Source: an uncultured Caryophanales bacterium
Lineage (GTDB): Bacteria; Bacillota_I; Bacilli_A; RFN20; CAG-826
NCBI GenBank assembly: GCA_902464635.1
Contig: CABQKC010000005.1
Coordinates: 1 to 64,000 of the forward strand
Reading direction: 5' to 3'
DNA: 64,000 bases
Part shown: positions 1-8,235 of the stretch, one piece after another
How positions within the stretch are numbered: position 1 is the first letter of the stretch
How the letters are laid out: every line of letters starts with the position of its first letter
The notes under the pieces: generated by a model
Told to the model about the DNA's origin: nothing
The model's database searches: none
The model's input: the letters and a program-made list of their open reading frames with translations, nothing else
Position numbers and translations under genes: made by a program

Positions 1-58
1 ACTAATCTTACTAGGAATCCTGCCTTTTTTCATCCGCGCGACCCCTAGGGGTCTTGTG

Positions 59-685
59 CTAAATGCCTTCAAGAAAGGCATTTACACAACATTCTGGATA
101 CTTCCAAGAAGTACCCCCTACAATTAATAAATCTGCCTTTTGGATTAATTCTATTGATCTATTTAGTTTTGTTTCGTCTAATGGTTCTTCATATAAAACT
201 ACATCAGGCTTGATAATCCCCCCACAGGTACACCTAGGGATGTCGTTTAGATTAATCTCGTCTAACCGGTAATGTTTATTGCAAGACAAGCAATGATATG
301 ACCTAGTCGTCCCATGTAATTCAATTACATCTTTACTCCCAGCTTCTTGATGTAATCCATCTATATTCTGGGTGATAATAACTATATGGTGTCCATGCTT
401 TTCAAATTTAGACAAAGCTAAATGGGCCTTATTCGGTTTAGCATCTTTAAATACCATCTTTTCAAAATAAAACTTATAAAATAAATCAGTATGGGAATAG
501 AAAAAGGAAGAAGACAATATAGTCTCGTAATCATATCCATATTCCTTCTTTTGGTTATATAACCCACTTGGGGATCTAAAATCTGGAATACCTGAGGCAG
601 TAGATACTCCTGCCCCACCTAAAAAGAGTACTAATTTAGCTTTATATGCAATAGAAGATAGATAGCTATAATCTATTCCTTCCAT
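59..685 (-). CDS. Sir2-family NAD-dependent protein deacylase, C-terminally short
   Basis: Sirtuins remove acyl groups from lysines, consuming NAD. The NAD-binding motif GAGVSTASGIPDFRS lies near residues 24-38, TQNIDGLH near 104-111 and the catalytic His in IELHGT near 124; the zinc-binding cysteines are in CLSC and CTCGG. The protein has 208 residues, against about 235-245 usually. It stops shortly after the GGTS motif, so the last strand that normally contacts NAD (LVLIN-type) is absent. The other frames downstream do not restore a recognisable end in the 58 bases left in the window. It overlaps the GDPD gene upstream by 13 bases, so the two are probably cotranscribed. Family call is secure; activity is doubtful because of the missing C-terminus. 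Confidence 0.85.
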   Translation of the reverse strand: MEGIDYSYLSSIAYKAKLVLFLGGAGVSTASGIPDFRSPSGLYNQKKEYGYDYETILSSSFFYSHTDLFYKFYFEKMVFKDAKPNKAHLALSKFEKHGHHIVIITQNIDGLHQEAGSKDVIELHGTTRSYHCLSCNKHYRLDEINLNDIPRCTCGGIIKPDVVLYEEPLDETKLNRSIELIQKADLLIVGGTSWKYPECCVNAFLEGI

Positions 686-1419
686 CTTCTAGAAGCCTCT
701 TTGACCTTAGAGATATCTTCAATCTTTATATGTTCAAAAGTAACCATGTCAGTCTTATTGGCTACTTTATCTAATTGGTCTAAGTTCCTTATAGTCCAGA
801 CATTTATCGGCTTCTTTTTCCTAAAGGATATTATCTTCTTGTTATCGACTATATTGAAATCTATATCCAGATAATCGAAGAAATTCCTGAATGCTAGGAT
901 ATCTAGTCTATTTGATCCAATTAATAATCCAGTCGTGAACTTCTTCTTGAAAGCAAAATAAAGCAAGGCACGTGGATCAAAAGAAATCATTGATATGGTC
1001 TTCTTATTCTTAATAATAGAAAGAGCCTTGTCCACTTCTTTAGCAAGGCGATGATGGTTGCCATTATATGATTTAAGTTCCACGACAATCGGAACCCTTT
1101 CGTTATTTAATTCTAGTACTTCTTGTAAAGTTGGAAGCTTTTCGCCGTCTAGAAGAGAATAATTGGATTTGATTTCTTCTAGAGTAAGTTCTTCTATAAT
1201 GCCATCTTTATTGGTGACTCGCTTCAAGTCAGAATCATGGCATACAACTAATTTCTTATCTAGAGTCAAATGAACATCAAGTTCAAAAGCTAGATTATTT
1301 TCAATAGCCCTTTTAAAGGCATTTAATCCGTTTTCCGTATTATCTTCATCATGAAGTCCACGGTGGGCGATTCCCTTGAATAAGCGATCGTCATAACAAG
1401 AATAATTAATGTTTTTCAT
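673..1419 (-). CDS. glycerophosphodiester phosphodiesterase (GDPD) family protein
   Basis: Hydrolyses glycerophosphodiesters to glycerol-3-phosphate and an alcohol. The GDPD signature is clear: AHRGLHDEDNTENG near residues 18-31, then ELDVHLTLDKKLVVCHD near 46-62, giving the catalytic His pair and metal-binding Glu/Asp. At 248 residues it matches the short cytoplasmic GDPDs of Bacillota; there is no signal peptide or membrane segment. It overlaps the sirtuin gene downstream by 13 bases. Substrate specificity cannot be read from sequence. Confidence 0.92.
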   Translation of the reverse strand: MKNINYSCYDDRLFKGIAHRGLHDEDNTENGLNAFKRAIENNLAFELDVHLTLDKKLVVCHDSDLKRVTNKDGIIEELTLEEIKSNYSLLDGEKLPTLQEVLELNNERVPIVVELKSYNGNHHRLAKEVDKALSIIKNKKTISMISFDPRALLYFAFKKKFTTGLLIGSNRLDILAFRNFFDYLDIDFNIVDNKKIISFRKKKPINVWTIRNLDQLDKVANKTDMVTFEHIKIEDISKVKEASRRWKE

Positions 1420-1485
1420 AACGTCATTATGATAAACCTTTTTATCCTAAAATATTAATAAATCGTATTAATGTTAAAAATAAAG

Positions 1486-1920
1486 TCATTTCTTCTTTTT
1501 CTTGGATTTGGATTTCTTCTTGTTGAAGAATACGATTGATAAGACTAGGAATATTAAACCCAACGCGCCTACCCCTGCAATTAATGGGATTAAGTAATTT
1601 GGGGCTTCTTTTGGATGTAGCTGGTAATGGTCAATTACTATATCCTTGCTTTTAGTTATCTCTTCTTCGTTTTCTTTATAGACTAAAGTAAATGTATAAG
1701 TTCCAAAATCATCATCATCAAAAGAAGGAATGACATATTCTAAAGAAGAACAAACTAAATCAATCCCATCCTTTTTCCATGAATAGATCGGGGAATCTAT
1801 ATTTATATCGACTGTCGCAATTATTTTAAATTCCTCTCCTTTAGTAGGAGCATATGCGCTCAAGCTGATACTTGAAGACAAGGAACTAGATATTAATAAA
1901 AACGGGGTAAATAAATTCAT
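1486..1920 (-). CDS. small membrane-anchored extracellular protein, Ig-like
   Basis: Not a recognised family. The 144-residue protein has a short N-terminal export signal, an extracellular region of about 90 residues rich in beta-type sequence (SPIYSWKKDGIDL and GTYTFTLVY look like the paired strands of an Ig-like fold), then one membrane segment near residues 112-134 and a lysine-rich cytoplasmic tail. The predicted topology is outside domain, one membrane helix, basic anchor. It lies just downstream of a two-component operon on the same strand (32 bases from the kinase stop), so it may belong to the same transcript. The Ig-like assignment is an inference from residue pattern only. Confidence 0.6.
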   Translation of the reverse strand: MNLFTPFLLISSSLSSSISLSAYAPTKGEEFKIIATVDINIDSPIYSWKKDGIDLVCSSLEYVIPSFDDDDFGTYTFTLVYKENEEEITKSKDIVIDHYQLHPKEAPNYLIPLIAGVGALGLIFLVLSIVFFNKKKSKSKKKKK

Positions 1921-1952
1921 TGGAATATTATAAATAAAGAAAAGTGAAATAT

Positions 1953-3155
1953 CTATTTTTTAAACCTAAGGAAGAAAGTAATATCATCTCCAGTAGATGA
2001 CATGGCCTTGATTTCGCCATTATTGGCCTCAATTATTTCCTTTGCCACCGATAAACCAATCCCATAACCACTTTTTTCTCTTGACCTAGATTCATCTAGT
2101 GAATAGAACCTATCGAAGATATGTGGCAATTTCTTTTTGTCATAATGCTCGCATGTATTGTAGAAGACAATGTAAGCGTTCTTCTTGTCGTGATATAACT
2201 TCAAATTGAATTCCCCGTTATCATTAACATATTTGGTCGCATTTTCTACTAAAATGGAAAATAGCTTTGCTAATGATTCTCCATTAGCCTTTATTTTTAC
2301 CCCTTCTGCAATAGAAGAAGTAACCTTTACTCCCTTAGAGAGGAAGTTTGGCTTGAAAGGGACACACGAATCTAGAAGCAATTCAGTTAAATCTATTTCC
2401 TCGAATTTACCTTTATTAATGTATTCTCTGCTTTTGAACAAGGAGACCATGTTATTAATAAGAGTCAATAATCTTTTGATCTGAGATTTGGTAGACTGGA
2501 TGTATTCGTCATTTGGATAAGTAATATCAAGTACATCCGTATTCGCACTTATTATGGCTAACGGGGTCTTTAATTCATGGGAGGCATCAGTCAAGAATGA
2601 TTGTTCTTTCTTTTCTAATTCTTCATAAGGGGCGACAGCTTTAGCAGCAAGTAAGGATCCAATCAAGGTAATGGAAACAAAAGTAACAATAGATACGCAT
2701 ATAGATGAATATAATGTTGCATCCATGACTGCTATATCGCTTCTAGCCTCGACGAATACAAAATAATACCTATCCTTTTCCTCAAACCTACTTCCATAAG
2801 AAAAATCAATCCTATTGAAATCATCCTTTTTATAATAGGCTTCATTTACCATCGCCTTCATATGGCCATAATTAGAAGAAAAATATAGGCTTTTATCAAT
2901 ATAGGTATATTTTTTTATTTCACCTTCATGTCCTTTTAATATAAAACCAGTAAAATACCTAGGCAAAAAGGAAGAGCTATCGTGAATGCTACTAGATGAG
3001 GTTGATGATTCATATATTGTATTGATATAGCTTTTTAATGTTGCTTCAGTTCTAAAGGTAATAGATAAATTCAAGATAAGGCAAATCAAAAACAAGATGG
3101 CAAAAGAAACCCCTGAAATTAAAATTGATATCCTTCTTCTTAGTTTATAAATCAT
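1953..3155 (-). CDS. sensor histidine kinase (PhoR/VanS type)
   Basis: Membrane sensor that autophosphorylates on His and passes phosphate to the regulator encoded just upstream. Two membrane segments (about residues 10-30 and 150-172) flank an extracytoplasmic domain of about 115 residues. The H-box is DASHELKTPLAI near 188-199, the N-box ENATKY follows, and DRFYSLDESRSR then GYGIGLSVAKE form the F/G2 boxes of the HATPase domain. All catalytic boxes are intact and 400 residues is typical. Its start overlaps the end of the response regulator by 11 bases, consistent with translational coupling. The sensed signal is unknown. Confidence 0.93.
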   Translation of the reverse strand: MIYKLRRRISILISGVSFAILFLICLILNLSITFRTEATLKSYINTIYESSTSSSSIHDSSSFLPRYFTGFILKGHEGEIKKYTYIDKSLYFSSNYGHMKAMVNEAYYKKDDFNRIDFSYGSRFEEKDRYYFVFVEARSDIAVMDATLYSSICVSIVTFVSITLIGSLLAAKAVAPYEELEKKEQSFLTDASHELKTPLAIISANTDVLDITYPNDEYIQSTKSQIKRLLTLINNMVSLFKSREYINKGKFEEIDLTELLLDSCVPFKPNFLSKGVKVTSSIAEGVKIKANGESLAKLFSILVENATKYVNDNGEFNLKLYHDKKNAYIVFYNTCEHYDKKKLPHIFDRFYSLDESRSREKSGYGIGLSVAKEIIEANNGEIKAMSSTGDDITFFLRFKK

Positions 3156-3825
3156 TTGGCATGTCTAAAGAATAACCGGCACCTCTATTGGATTTGATTA
3201 CGACTTTAGACCCTAACTGGACTAATTTCTTTCTTAAGGAAGATATATATACCCAGACAGAAGAGAAATCGGTCTCGGAATCAAAATCCCAGGCTGATTC
3301 TAATATTTGTTGGGAAGAATGTACTGTTTCTGGCGAACTTAATAGCAATTCCATGATTTGGAATTCCTTGTTAGATAAGGAAAGAAAAGATTCCCCGCAA
3401 TATAATTTGTATTTGGCTAGGTCAAGAGTCAAATCACCAAACTTCAATAAGTTTCCGATTCCACCTTGGCTTCTAATGATAATGGCACGAAGCCTAACGA
3501 TAAGTTCATCAGTAGAGAATGGCTTTGGTAAATAATCATCCGCACCTAAATTAAATCCTTCAATCTTGTCATCGATTTGGCTTCTAGCAGTTAGGAAAAT
3601 AACAGGAGTCTTGATTCCTTCTTTCCTCATTTGCTTCAAAACATCGTAGCCGTTCATCTTTGGCATATTGATGTCTAGAATGACCGCGTCATAACTAGCC
3701 CCATGCAAACAATCCATGGCTTCTTCTCCATCTAGAGCAAAGTCAACCGAATAGTTGGCATTTCTTAGAAGGACTGATAAAGCCTTAACGAATTCTTTTT
3801 CATCATCTGCAATTAAAATGCGCAT
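3145..3825 (-). CDS. OmpR/PhoB-family response regulator
   Basis: Two-domain transcription regulator. The N-terminal receiver has the acidic pair ADDE near residues 6-9, the phospho-acceptor Asp in VILDINMPKMNG near 49-60, and KPF near 102-104. The C-terminal winged helix (about 125-220) contains the usual SNKEFQIMELLLSSP and VWVYISSLRKKL elements that place it in the OmpR/PhoB group. It is the first gene of the operon; the kinase gene overlaps it by 11 bases. The 174-base gap upstream is AT-rich and probably carries the operon promoter. Confidence 0.95.
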   Translation of the reverse strand: MRILIADDEKEFVKALSVLLRNANYSVDFALDGEEAMDCLHGASYDAVILDINMPKMNGYDVLKQMRKEGIKTPVIFLTARSQIDDKIEGFNLGADDYLPKPFSTDELIVRLRAIIIRSQGGIGNLLKFGDLTLDLAKYKLYCGESFLSLSNKEFQIMELLLSSPETVHSSQQILESAWDFDSETDFSSVWVYISSLRKKLVQLGSKVVIKSNRGAGYSLDMPNDL

Positions 3826-3999
3826 AAAATTACCTCAACAAACATTATTTTATAAAATAAAATGAGAAAATAAACCATAAATATTCAAAATAGAGAAAAT
3901 AAGTACTTTTTAATTAGAAAAATTATTTGGTTTACCAGTCATGTTTTATTTTTATTTGGCATTTAAGACTAACGAATTTAAATACACGGGTCGCTTGGA

Positions 4000-4947
4000 T
4001 TAGAAAAATAAGGCAGCTGCTCCAAGAATCCCGGCATCGTTTCCAAGATTAGAAACAACTATTTTTACTTCCGGAGTTCCCTTGAATCCATAATGATAGG
4101 AAGCAAGTTTCTTAGTTAGAGCAGAAGTAAGGTATTCTTTTTGGTTAGATACCCCTCCACCTAATATAATCGCATCCGGTCTAAATATATTCGAATAATT
4201 GATTAATCCTATGGTTAGGTAGTCTTCATATAATTCCACGACCTTAATCGCAGATTCGTCTCCTTTTTTAGAACATTCAAAGGCAGTCCTGCCATCTACT
4301 TCATCAATATCACCCTTAACGAAATCCCACATCATTGACTTGGGGTTACGTTTCATTTCTTCTTTGCTCATCCTGATTAATCCTGTAACAGAAGCGTAGG
4401 ATTCTAAACATCCTTTAAGTCCACATGTGCAAGGATAGCCATCCTTTTCAATTATCATATGTCCCATTTCGGCCCCTTTGCCTTCATTCCCTTCATAAAG
4501 GTGGCCATTTAGATATATGCCTCCCCCTACTCCAGTGCCTAAGGTCAATAATATTGAGGAATCAAAATCCTTGCCAGCCCCGAAAGTCGCCTCTCCTAGC
4601 ATTGCTACATTCGCATCATTAGAAAGTTTGGCTTTCATTGAAGTGACTTCTTCGATAATCCTAACTACTTCATTATTGTTCCAGTGGAGGTTATTAGAAA
4701 AACAGCATACCCCTGTAGTAGAATTTATTGATCCAGGGCAACCCATTCCAATCCCGGCGAAATCTTCTTTTTTCTTTCCGAAGATAGAAATATTATCAAG
4801 AATTAGTTTCCCTAATCTTCTAATTGTTTCTTCTTGTTCCTCGCCATGGACAATCTTAAAACCAAAACGATGAAGGATATTGCCCTTTCCATCTACAAAT
4901 CCACATTTGATGGAAGTTCCACCTATATCGACTCCAATATATAACAT
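4000..4947 (-). CDS. glcK: ROK-family glucokinase
   Basis: Phosphorylates glucose to glucose-6-phosphate using ATP, feeding glycolysis. Evidence: the N-terminal phosphate motif DIGGTSIKCGF (residues 6-16), GMGCPG near 67, the catalytic NDANVA near 112, LTLGTGVGGGIYLNG near 137, and the zinc-binding ROK signature with His in EMGHM followed by CTCGLKGCLE. Length 315 matches bacterial ROK glucokinases (about 300-325). It stands alone on the minus strand between two two-component loci. Other ROK sugars such as N-acetylmannosamine cannot be fully excluded, but the glucokinase-like length and motif set favour glucose. Confidence 0.85.
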   Translation of the reverse strand: MLYIGVDIGGTSIKCGFVDGKGNILHRFGFKIVHGEEQEETIRRLGKLILDNISIFGKKKEDFAGIGMGCPGSINSTTGVCCFSNNLHWNNNEVVRIIEEVTSMKAKLSNDANVAMLGEATFGAGKDFDSSILLTLGTGVGGGIYLNGHLYEGNEGKGAEMGHMIIEKDGYPCTCGLKGCLESYASVTGLIRMSKEEMKRNPKSMMWDFVKGDIDEVDGRTAFECSKKGDESAIKVVELYEDYLTIGLINYSNIFRPDAIILGGGVSNQKEYLTSALTKKLASYHYGFKGTPEVKIVVSNLGNDAGILGAAALFF

Positions 4948-5020
4948 ACCAATCCTCTTTCTAATCTATACAATAATCTTATATCATTTTGGCCAATATG
5001 GTTAACTTGAATATATAAAA

Positions 5021-5791
5021 CTAGTGGATAAACTGGCTTGACCAAGGATATTGAGCCAAGAAATCGCCCCTATAGGAATTAATCGCAGAGATGTTCCCAT
5101 TACAATATTCAAAATAGTCACAGGTGAATTTAGTTGGGTCTATCGCAATATAATTATGCTTCTTTACTAATATTTCATCGGCATTAACAGCAGTTAAAGA
5201 AGATTGCAGGTCAGAGAATATCTTATTTAAGTAGTCTTGGCTTTGCTGGTTATATTCTTTATCACCAAATAAAAGTTGCCCTGCTTCTTTTTTAGTAATT
5301 CCAGATCCTCTTTTGCAAATCAAATAGGCAAGAAGTTCCTTGCTTTTGCTACGTTTAAAAGAAACCGATTCCCCATCGACAAAGAAATCAAAATTGCCAA
5401 AGCAGATTGCTTTGATTCTATTTTGTCCAAATGATACTGGATAACGTAAATTATCTAGTTCCCTTTTTATGTCTTCTACGCTTACTGGCTTATTTATATA
5501 TCCACTAGGATAGACAGAAAATGCTTTACCGGCATATTCGCTAAATCCAGTGACAAAGATGATATTTATCTTTGGGTTAGTCTTCTTTATGGCTTTGGCA
5601 AATTCAATTCCATCCATTCCAGGCATGGCAATATCGGAGAATATTACATCAACATGGTTATTAGAGGCATAATCAAAAGCACCCTTTTGTTTTAAATAAG
5701 GGACTACAGTTGCCTCTGGTACGGCACTTACTATCGCATTATATAAATACTTAAGGCTATTTTCTTCATCATCTAAAGCAAGGATAATCAT
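5021..5791 (-). CDS. SARP-like response regulator (receiver + winged helix + BTAD-like)
   Basis: Response regulator with an unusual output. The receiver covers about residues 1-118 with DDEE at 7-10, the phospho-acceptor Asp in VIFSDIAMPGMDG near 53 and INKPV near 100. It is followed by a winged helix (FGNFDFFVDGESVSFKRSK, ELLAYLICKRG) and a short helical tail, the arrangement of the COG3947 'SAPR' regulators. Its start lies inside the end of the kinase gene (23-base overlap). The ribosome binding site is effectively a run of nine G residues on the coding strand (5799-5807) six to seven bases before the ATG. Target genes are unknown; palindromes at 7132-7187 upstream of the operon are candidate operators. 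Confidence 0.85.
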   Translation of the reverse strand: MIILALDDEENSLKYLYNAIVSAVPEATVVPYLKQKGAFDYASNNHVDVIFSDIAMPGMDGIEFAKAIKKTNPKINIIFVTGFSEYAGKAFSVYPSGYINKPVSVEDIKRELDNLRYPVSFGQNRIKAICFGNFDFFVDGESVSFKRSKSKELLAYLICKRGSGITKKEAGQLLFGDKEYNQQSQDYLNKIFSDLQSSLTAVNADEILVKKHNYIAIDPTKFTCDYFEYCNGNISAINSYRGDFLAQYPWSSQFIH

Positions 5792-6185
5792 TTTTTAACC
5801 CCCCCCCGACCGGTTTGAATTTGATTTCGATTTTTGTACCTTTATTCAGTTCGGAATTAATTTTCATTTCCCCATTAAGCAAGCTAGAGCATAGTTTGAT
5901 AGAGTTATTAAGCCCAACGCTGACTTTATTTTCGTCGTTTTTTATTGGATATTCAAATCCAACTCCATCATCTTCAACAATTATATGTATCAAGCCCTCA
6001 TAATCCTTGAAGGTAGATAATATGACTTTCCCTTTTCCTTCTTTTTGGAAAATCCCGTGCTTAACTGAATTTTCTATTAAAGGCTGAAGCAAGAAACGTG
6101 GGATAAAGAAATCTTTCTCTGCTAAATCCATGACGAAATCTAGTTTGTCTTTGAATCTACGTTTCTCAATCCTTAGATATGCCAT
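5769..6185 (-). pseudogene. LytS-like sensor histidine kinase, C-terminal fragment
   Basis: Carries the second half of a LytS/YesM-type kinase: FIPRFLLQPLIENSVKHGI is the N-box of the HATPase domain, followed by IIVEDDGVGF and GLNNS. The true reading frame extends upstream of this ATG to about 6246 (SNIDSISDSSLIPFTKEIDS), where it would join the preceding N-terminal fragment if two bases were removed. The gene ends just after a G9 tract that encodes three glycines; a one-base slip there would replace the last twelve residues with an immediate stop. Read as the 3' half of one broken gene covering 5769-7105. Confidence 0.8.
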
Positions 6186-6238
6186 TATGGAATCTATTTC
6201 TTTAGTAAATGGGATTAAGGATGAATCAGATATCGAAT

Positions 6239-7105
6239 CTATATTGGAGAGCGAAGGTATTTAGATAAATCCATCGTTGCCTGCTTTGCTTCTTTTGGAT
6301 CTTCATCGCAAAGTACTGCGATGGAAGTCAACGCATTGAATAAGAAATGAGGATGCATCTGCGATAAAATAAGTTTCGCATGCGTTTGTAATAATTCTTC
6401 CTTATTTTGGGAATAGATATATGTTTCCTCGCTTATCATGAAAATAAAGGCAATGACAGTAGAGATAAACATTGAAACCATGACTATCGGGAATCTATAG
6501 AAGAAGAATTGGGCAATTAAGGCGATTAGGCATAAGCCTACATAGGCAAATAGGCATATCCTTTGCCTAAGCATTATTTTCTTTCTATAGATAACCAATA
6601 AAATAAGGTTAAATGCAGGTAAGCTAGTTCCTATTATTTGATGGATAATGAAATATTGTCCCCTTGCATAGTTATTATTTGCATCTATCGTGTAATAATA
6701 GCCAAAGAATAAATTAATAAATAAAACTGTTGTAGCAATGGCAAATATCGTCCAAATGATTACTCTTACTATCTTTAGGTTTGTTCCTGCTTGTTTTAAT
6801 AAATGAAGGAAATATTCAATAAGGAAGCACCACATCAAATATCCAAATAGATATTGGAAGAAAATAATGACTTCTAGGAAAAACCTGATGTGTTTCCCTT
6901 CTGCCCCATTCATCCCATAAGAGGCCACCAAAAGCAAGGAAAGGAAAAATTCGCAAACAAATATCCTACCAAAAAATGGTTTTGTATCCTTGCTTATTGT
7001 CTTGACCATGAATAAAACAACTAGGCAAAGCAAGCAAAAGAAGGATATGAAGCCAGCAATTGACATATTAATAAGCTTATATTTCGAGATATCTAAATAA
7101 ACCAT
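6239..7105 (-). pseudogene. LytS-like sensor histidine kinase, N-terminal fragment
   Basis: Membrane sensor half of the kinase paired with the SARP-like regulator. Six to seven hydrophobic segments fill about residues 12-225, then comes the phospho-acceptor region SQMHPHFLFNALTSI near 250-264 and the helix ending in LSKYLRSPI. In the family the chain continues after YLR into a linker and the ATP-binding domain, which here lie in another frame. Removing one TC from the coding strand at about 6246-6253 would give YLR-SNIDSISD and a continuous protein of about 440 residues. Probably a recent indel or a sequencing error; programmed frameshifting is less likely because no long slippery run is present at this point. 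Confidence 0.82.
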
Positions 7106-7366
7106 AATATTTCCATGCGTTCTAAAATAATTAGAAGCCTATTTCCGCTTCTAAACACCTTAAGAACAATTAATTCATTCGAATGAAGTCAATTCCCCGC
7201 TTTCCTTATATATAAATTACGATAAAAAGGTTATTTTTCAAGAGTCTTTATTAAGAATTAGTTAAAAAACAAGCGTTTATTACATAAAATCGACTTAATA
7301 AGTGAGCTTTTTTTATTATGGAAAGAAAAATAGTATGTATAATGCGAGCGGGGTCAAAGGAAAATT
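7106..7366. promoter_or_regulatory. divergent intergenic region with palindromes and a -10 box
   Basis: Separates the kinase operon (minus) from the gene at 7367 (plus). It holds an inverted repeat TAGAAGC/GCTTCTA (7132-7138 and 7147-7153), a perfect 14-base palindrome TTCATTCGAATGAA (7174-7187) and a TATAAT box at 7338-7343 placed for the 7367 gene, which also has AAAGGA before its ATG. The palindromes are plausible operators for the adjacent regulator; this is inferred from position only. Confidence 0.5.
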
Positions 7367-8185
7367 ATGAAAAGAAGCATCTTTATACCTCTAATCGGAT
7401 TAGTAATGACTACTGCTATTGTCGGTAGTGGCTTTTCTGTCTTCTATTTCTATGACCATGAAGTTGCAACTAATGCCAATGGAAATGTAGATGTAACTGA
7501 TAAGATTGACGGCAAAGGATTCATCAAGAAGCAATTAACATATATTGATGAAACTGGAAGCGATGCTCAAATCGAATTAAATGATTCCACTTTATTCGAG
7601 ATTTGCCTTGACCAAGGTGAAAAAGATCCTTTGGAAATACATACAAATAGCGTTGAAGAAAATGGTATTCCACCTTATAACACTAGGGGAATATATTTCG
7701 AAACCAATGGCGGATATAGGGTTAAATACCTACATCTAGATTATTATATATCCGTTATTGCGTATAACGAATTAAACAAATCCAATATAGGAAGTAGCTA
7801 TACCACTGTTATCGATATTGCTTCTCCTTTGTCTAAATATATAGAAATAAAAGATAGCAACAATGCAGGTAGTAATAGTCCTGCCACAAAAGAAACTAAG
7901 TATTTCTCCCATATTGGAGAAAACCAATTGATAATAGCCGGAAACATAATCGGCGCTAATGCATTGCCTCATAATGAGGAAATCGACGTATCAGGGGTTA
8001 GTTATTATAAATTCCCAATGACCATCAATTTGGATATCGATAGCAATTATGTAGGGAATATATTCCAATATAAGAAAGATAAAAAACCTACTAAGCAAAC
8101 AGATTTTGGAATAATGAGGGATGAACTATATTCCACTACTGATAAGTTATTAAAATTCGAAACTACTGTCCAATTTGTTTCCTAA
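7367..8185 (+). CDS. exported protein of unknown function with N-terminal membrane helix
   Basis: Not recognised. The 272-residue protein starts with a hydrophobic helix (about residues 5-28) that is either an uncleaved anchor or a signal peptide; the rest is predicted to be outside the cell and rich in beta-type sequence (repeated short Ile/Tyr/Thr segments, few helices). No cysteines form an obvious motif, and there is no sortase signal or lipobox. A TATAAT box at 7338-7343 and AAAGGA before the ATG support expression. It lies divergent to the LytS/SARP-like two-component system, so it is a candidate target of it, and ends in a strong hairpin shared with the converging gene. Confidence 0.65.
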   Translation: MKRSIFIPLIGLVMTTAIVGSGFSVFYFYDHEVATNANGNVDVTDKIDGKGFIKKQLTYIDETGSDAQIELNDSTLFEICLDQGEKDPLEIHTNSVEENGIPPYNTRGIYFETNGGYRVKYLHLDYYISVIAYNELNKSNIGSSYTTVIDIASPLSKYIEIKDSNNAGSNSPATKETKYFSHIGENQLIIAGNIIGANALPHNEEIDVSGVSYYKFPMTINLDIDSNYVGNIFQYKKDKKPTKQTDFGIMRDELYSTTDKLLKFETTVQFVS

Positions 8186-8187
8186 AT

Positions 8188-8226
8188 CAAAAAAGCTCCT
8201 AGACAATCCTAGAAGCTTCTTTTTTA
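8188..8226. terminator. bidirectional rho-independent terminator
   Basis: The stem AAAAAAGCTCCTAG pairs with CTAGAAGCTTCTTTTTT around the loop ACAATC. A-rich on one side and T-rich on the other, it sits between the converging genes ending at 8185 and 8236 and can serve both. Confidence 0.8.
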
Positions 8227-8235
8227 GCTTATCAA

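Noticed and set aside
6239..6253. Programmed ribosomal frameshift in the kinase
   Set aside because: No heptanucleotide slippery run and no strong downstream stem were seen; a simple two-base insertion fits better.
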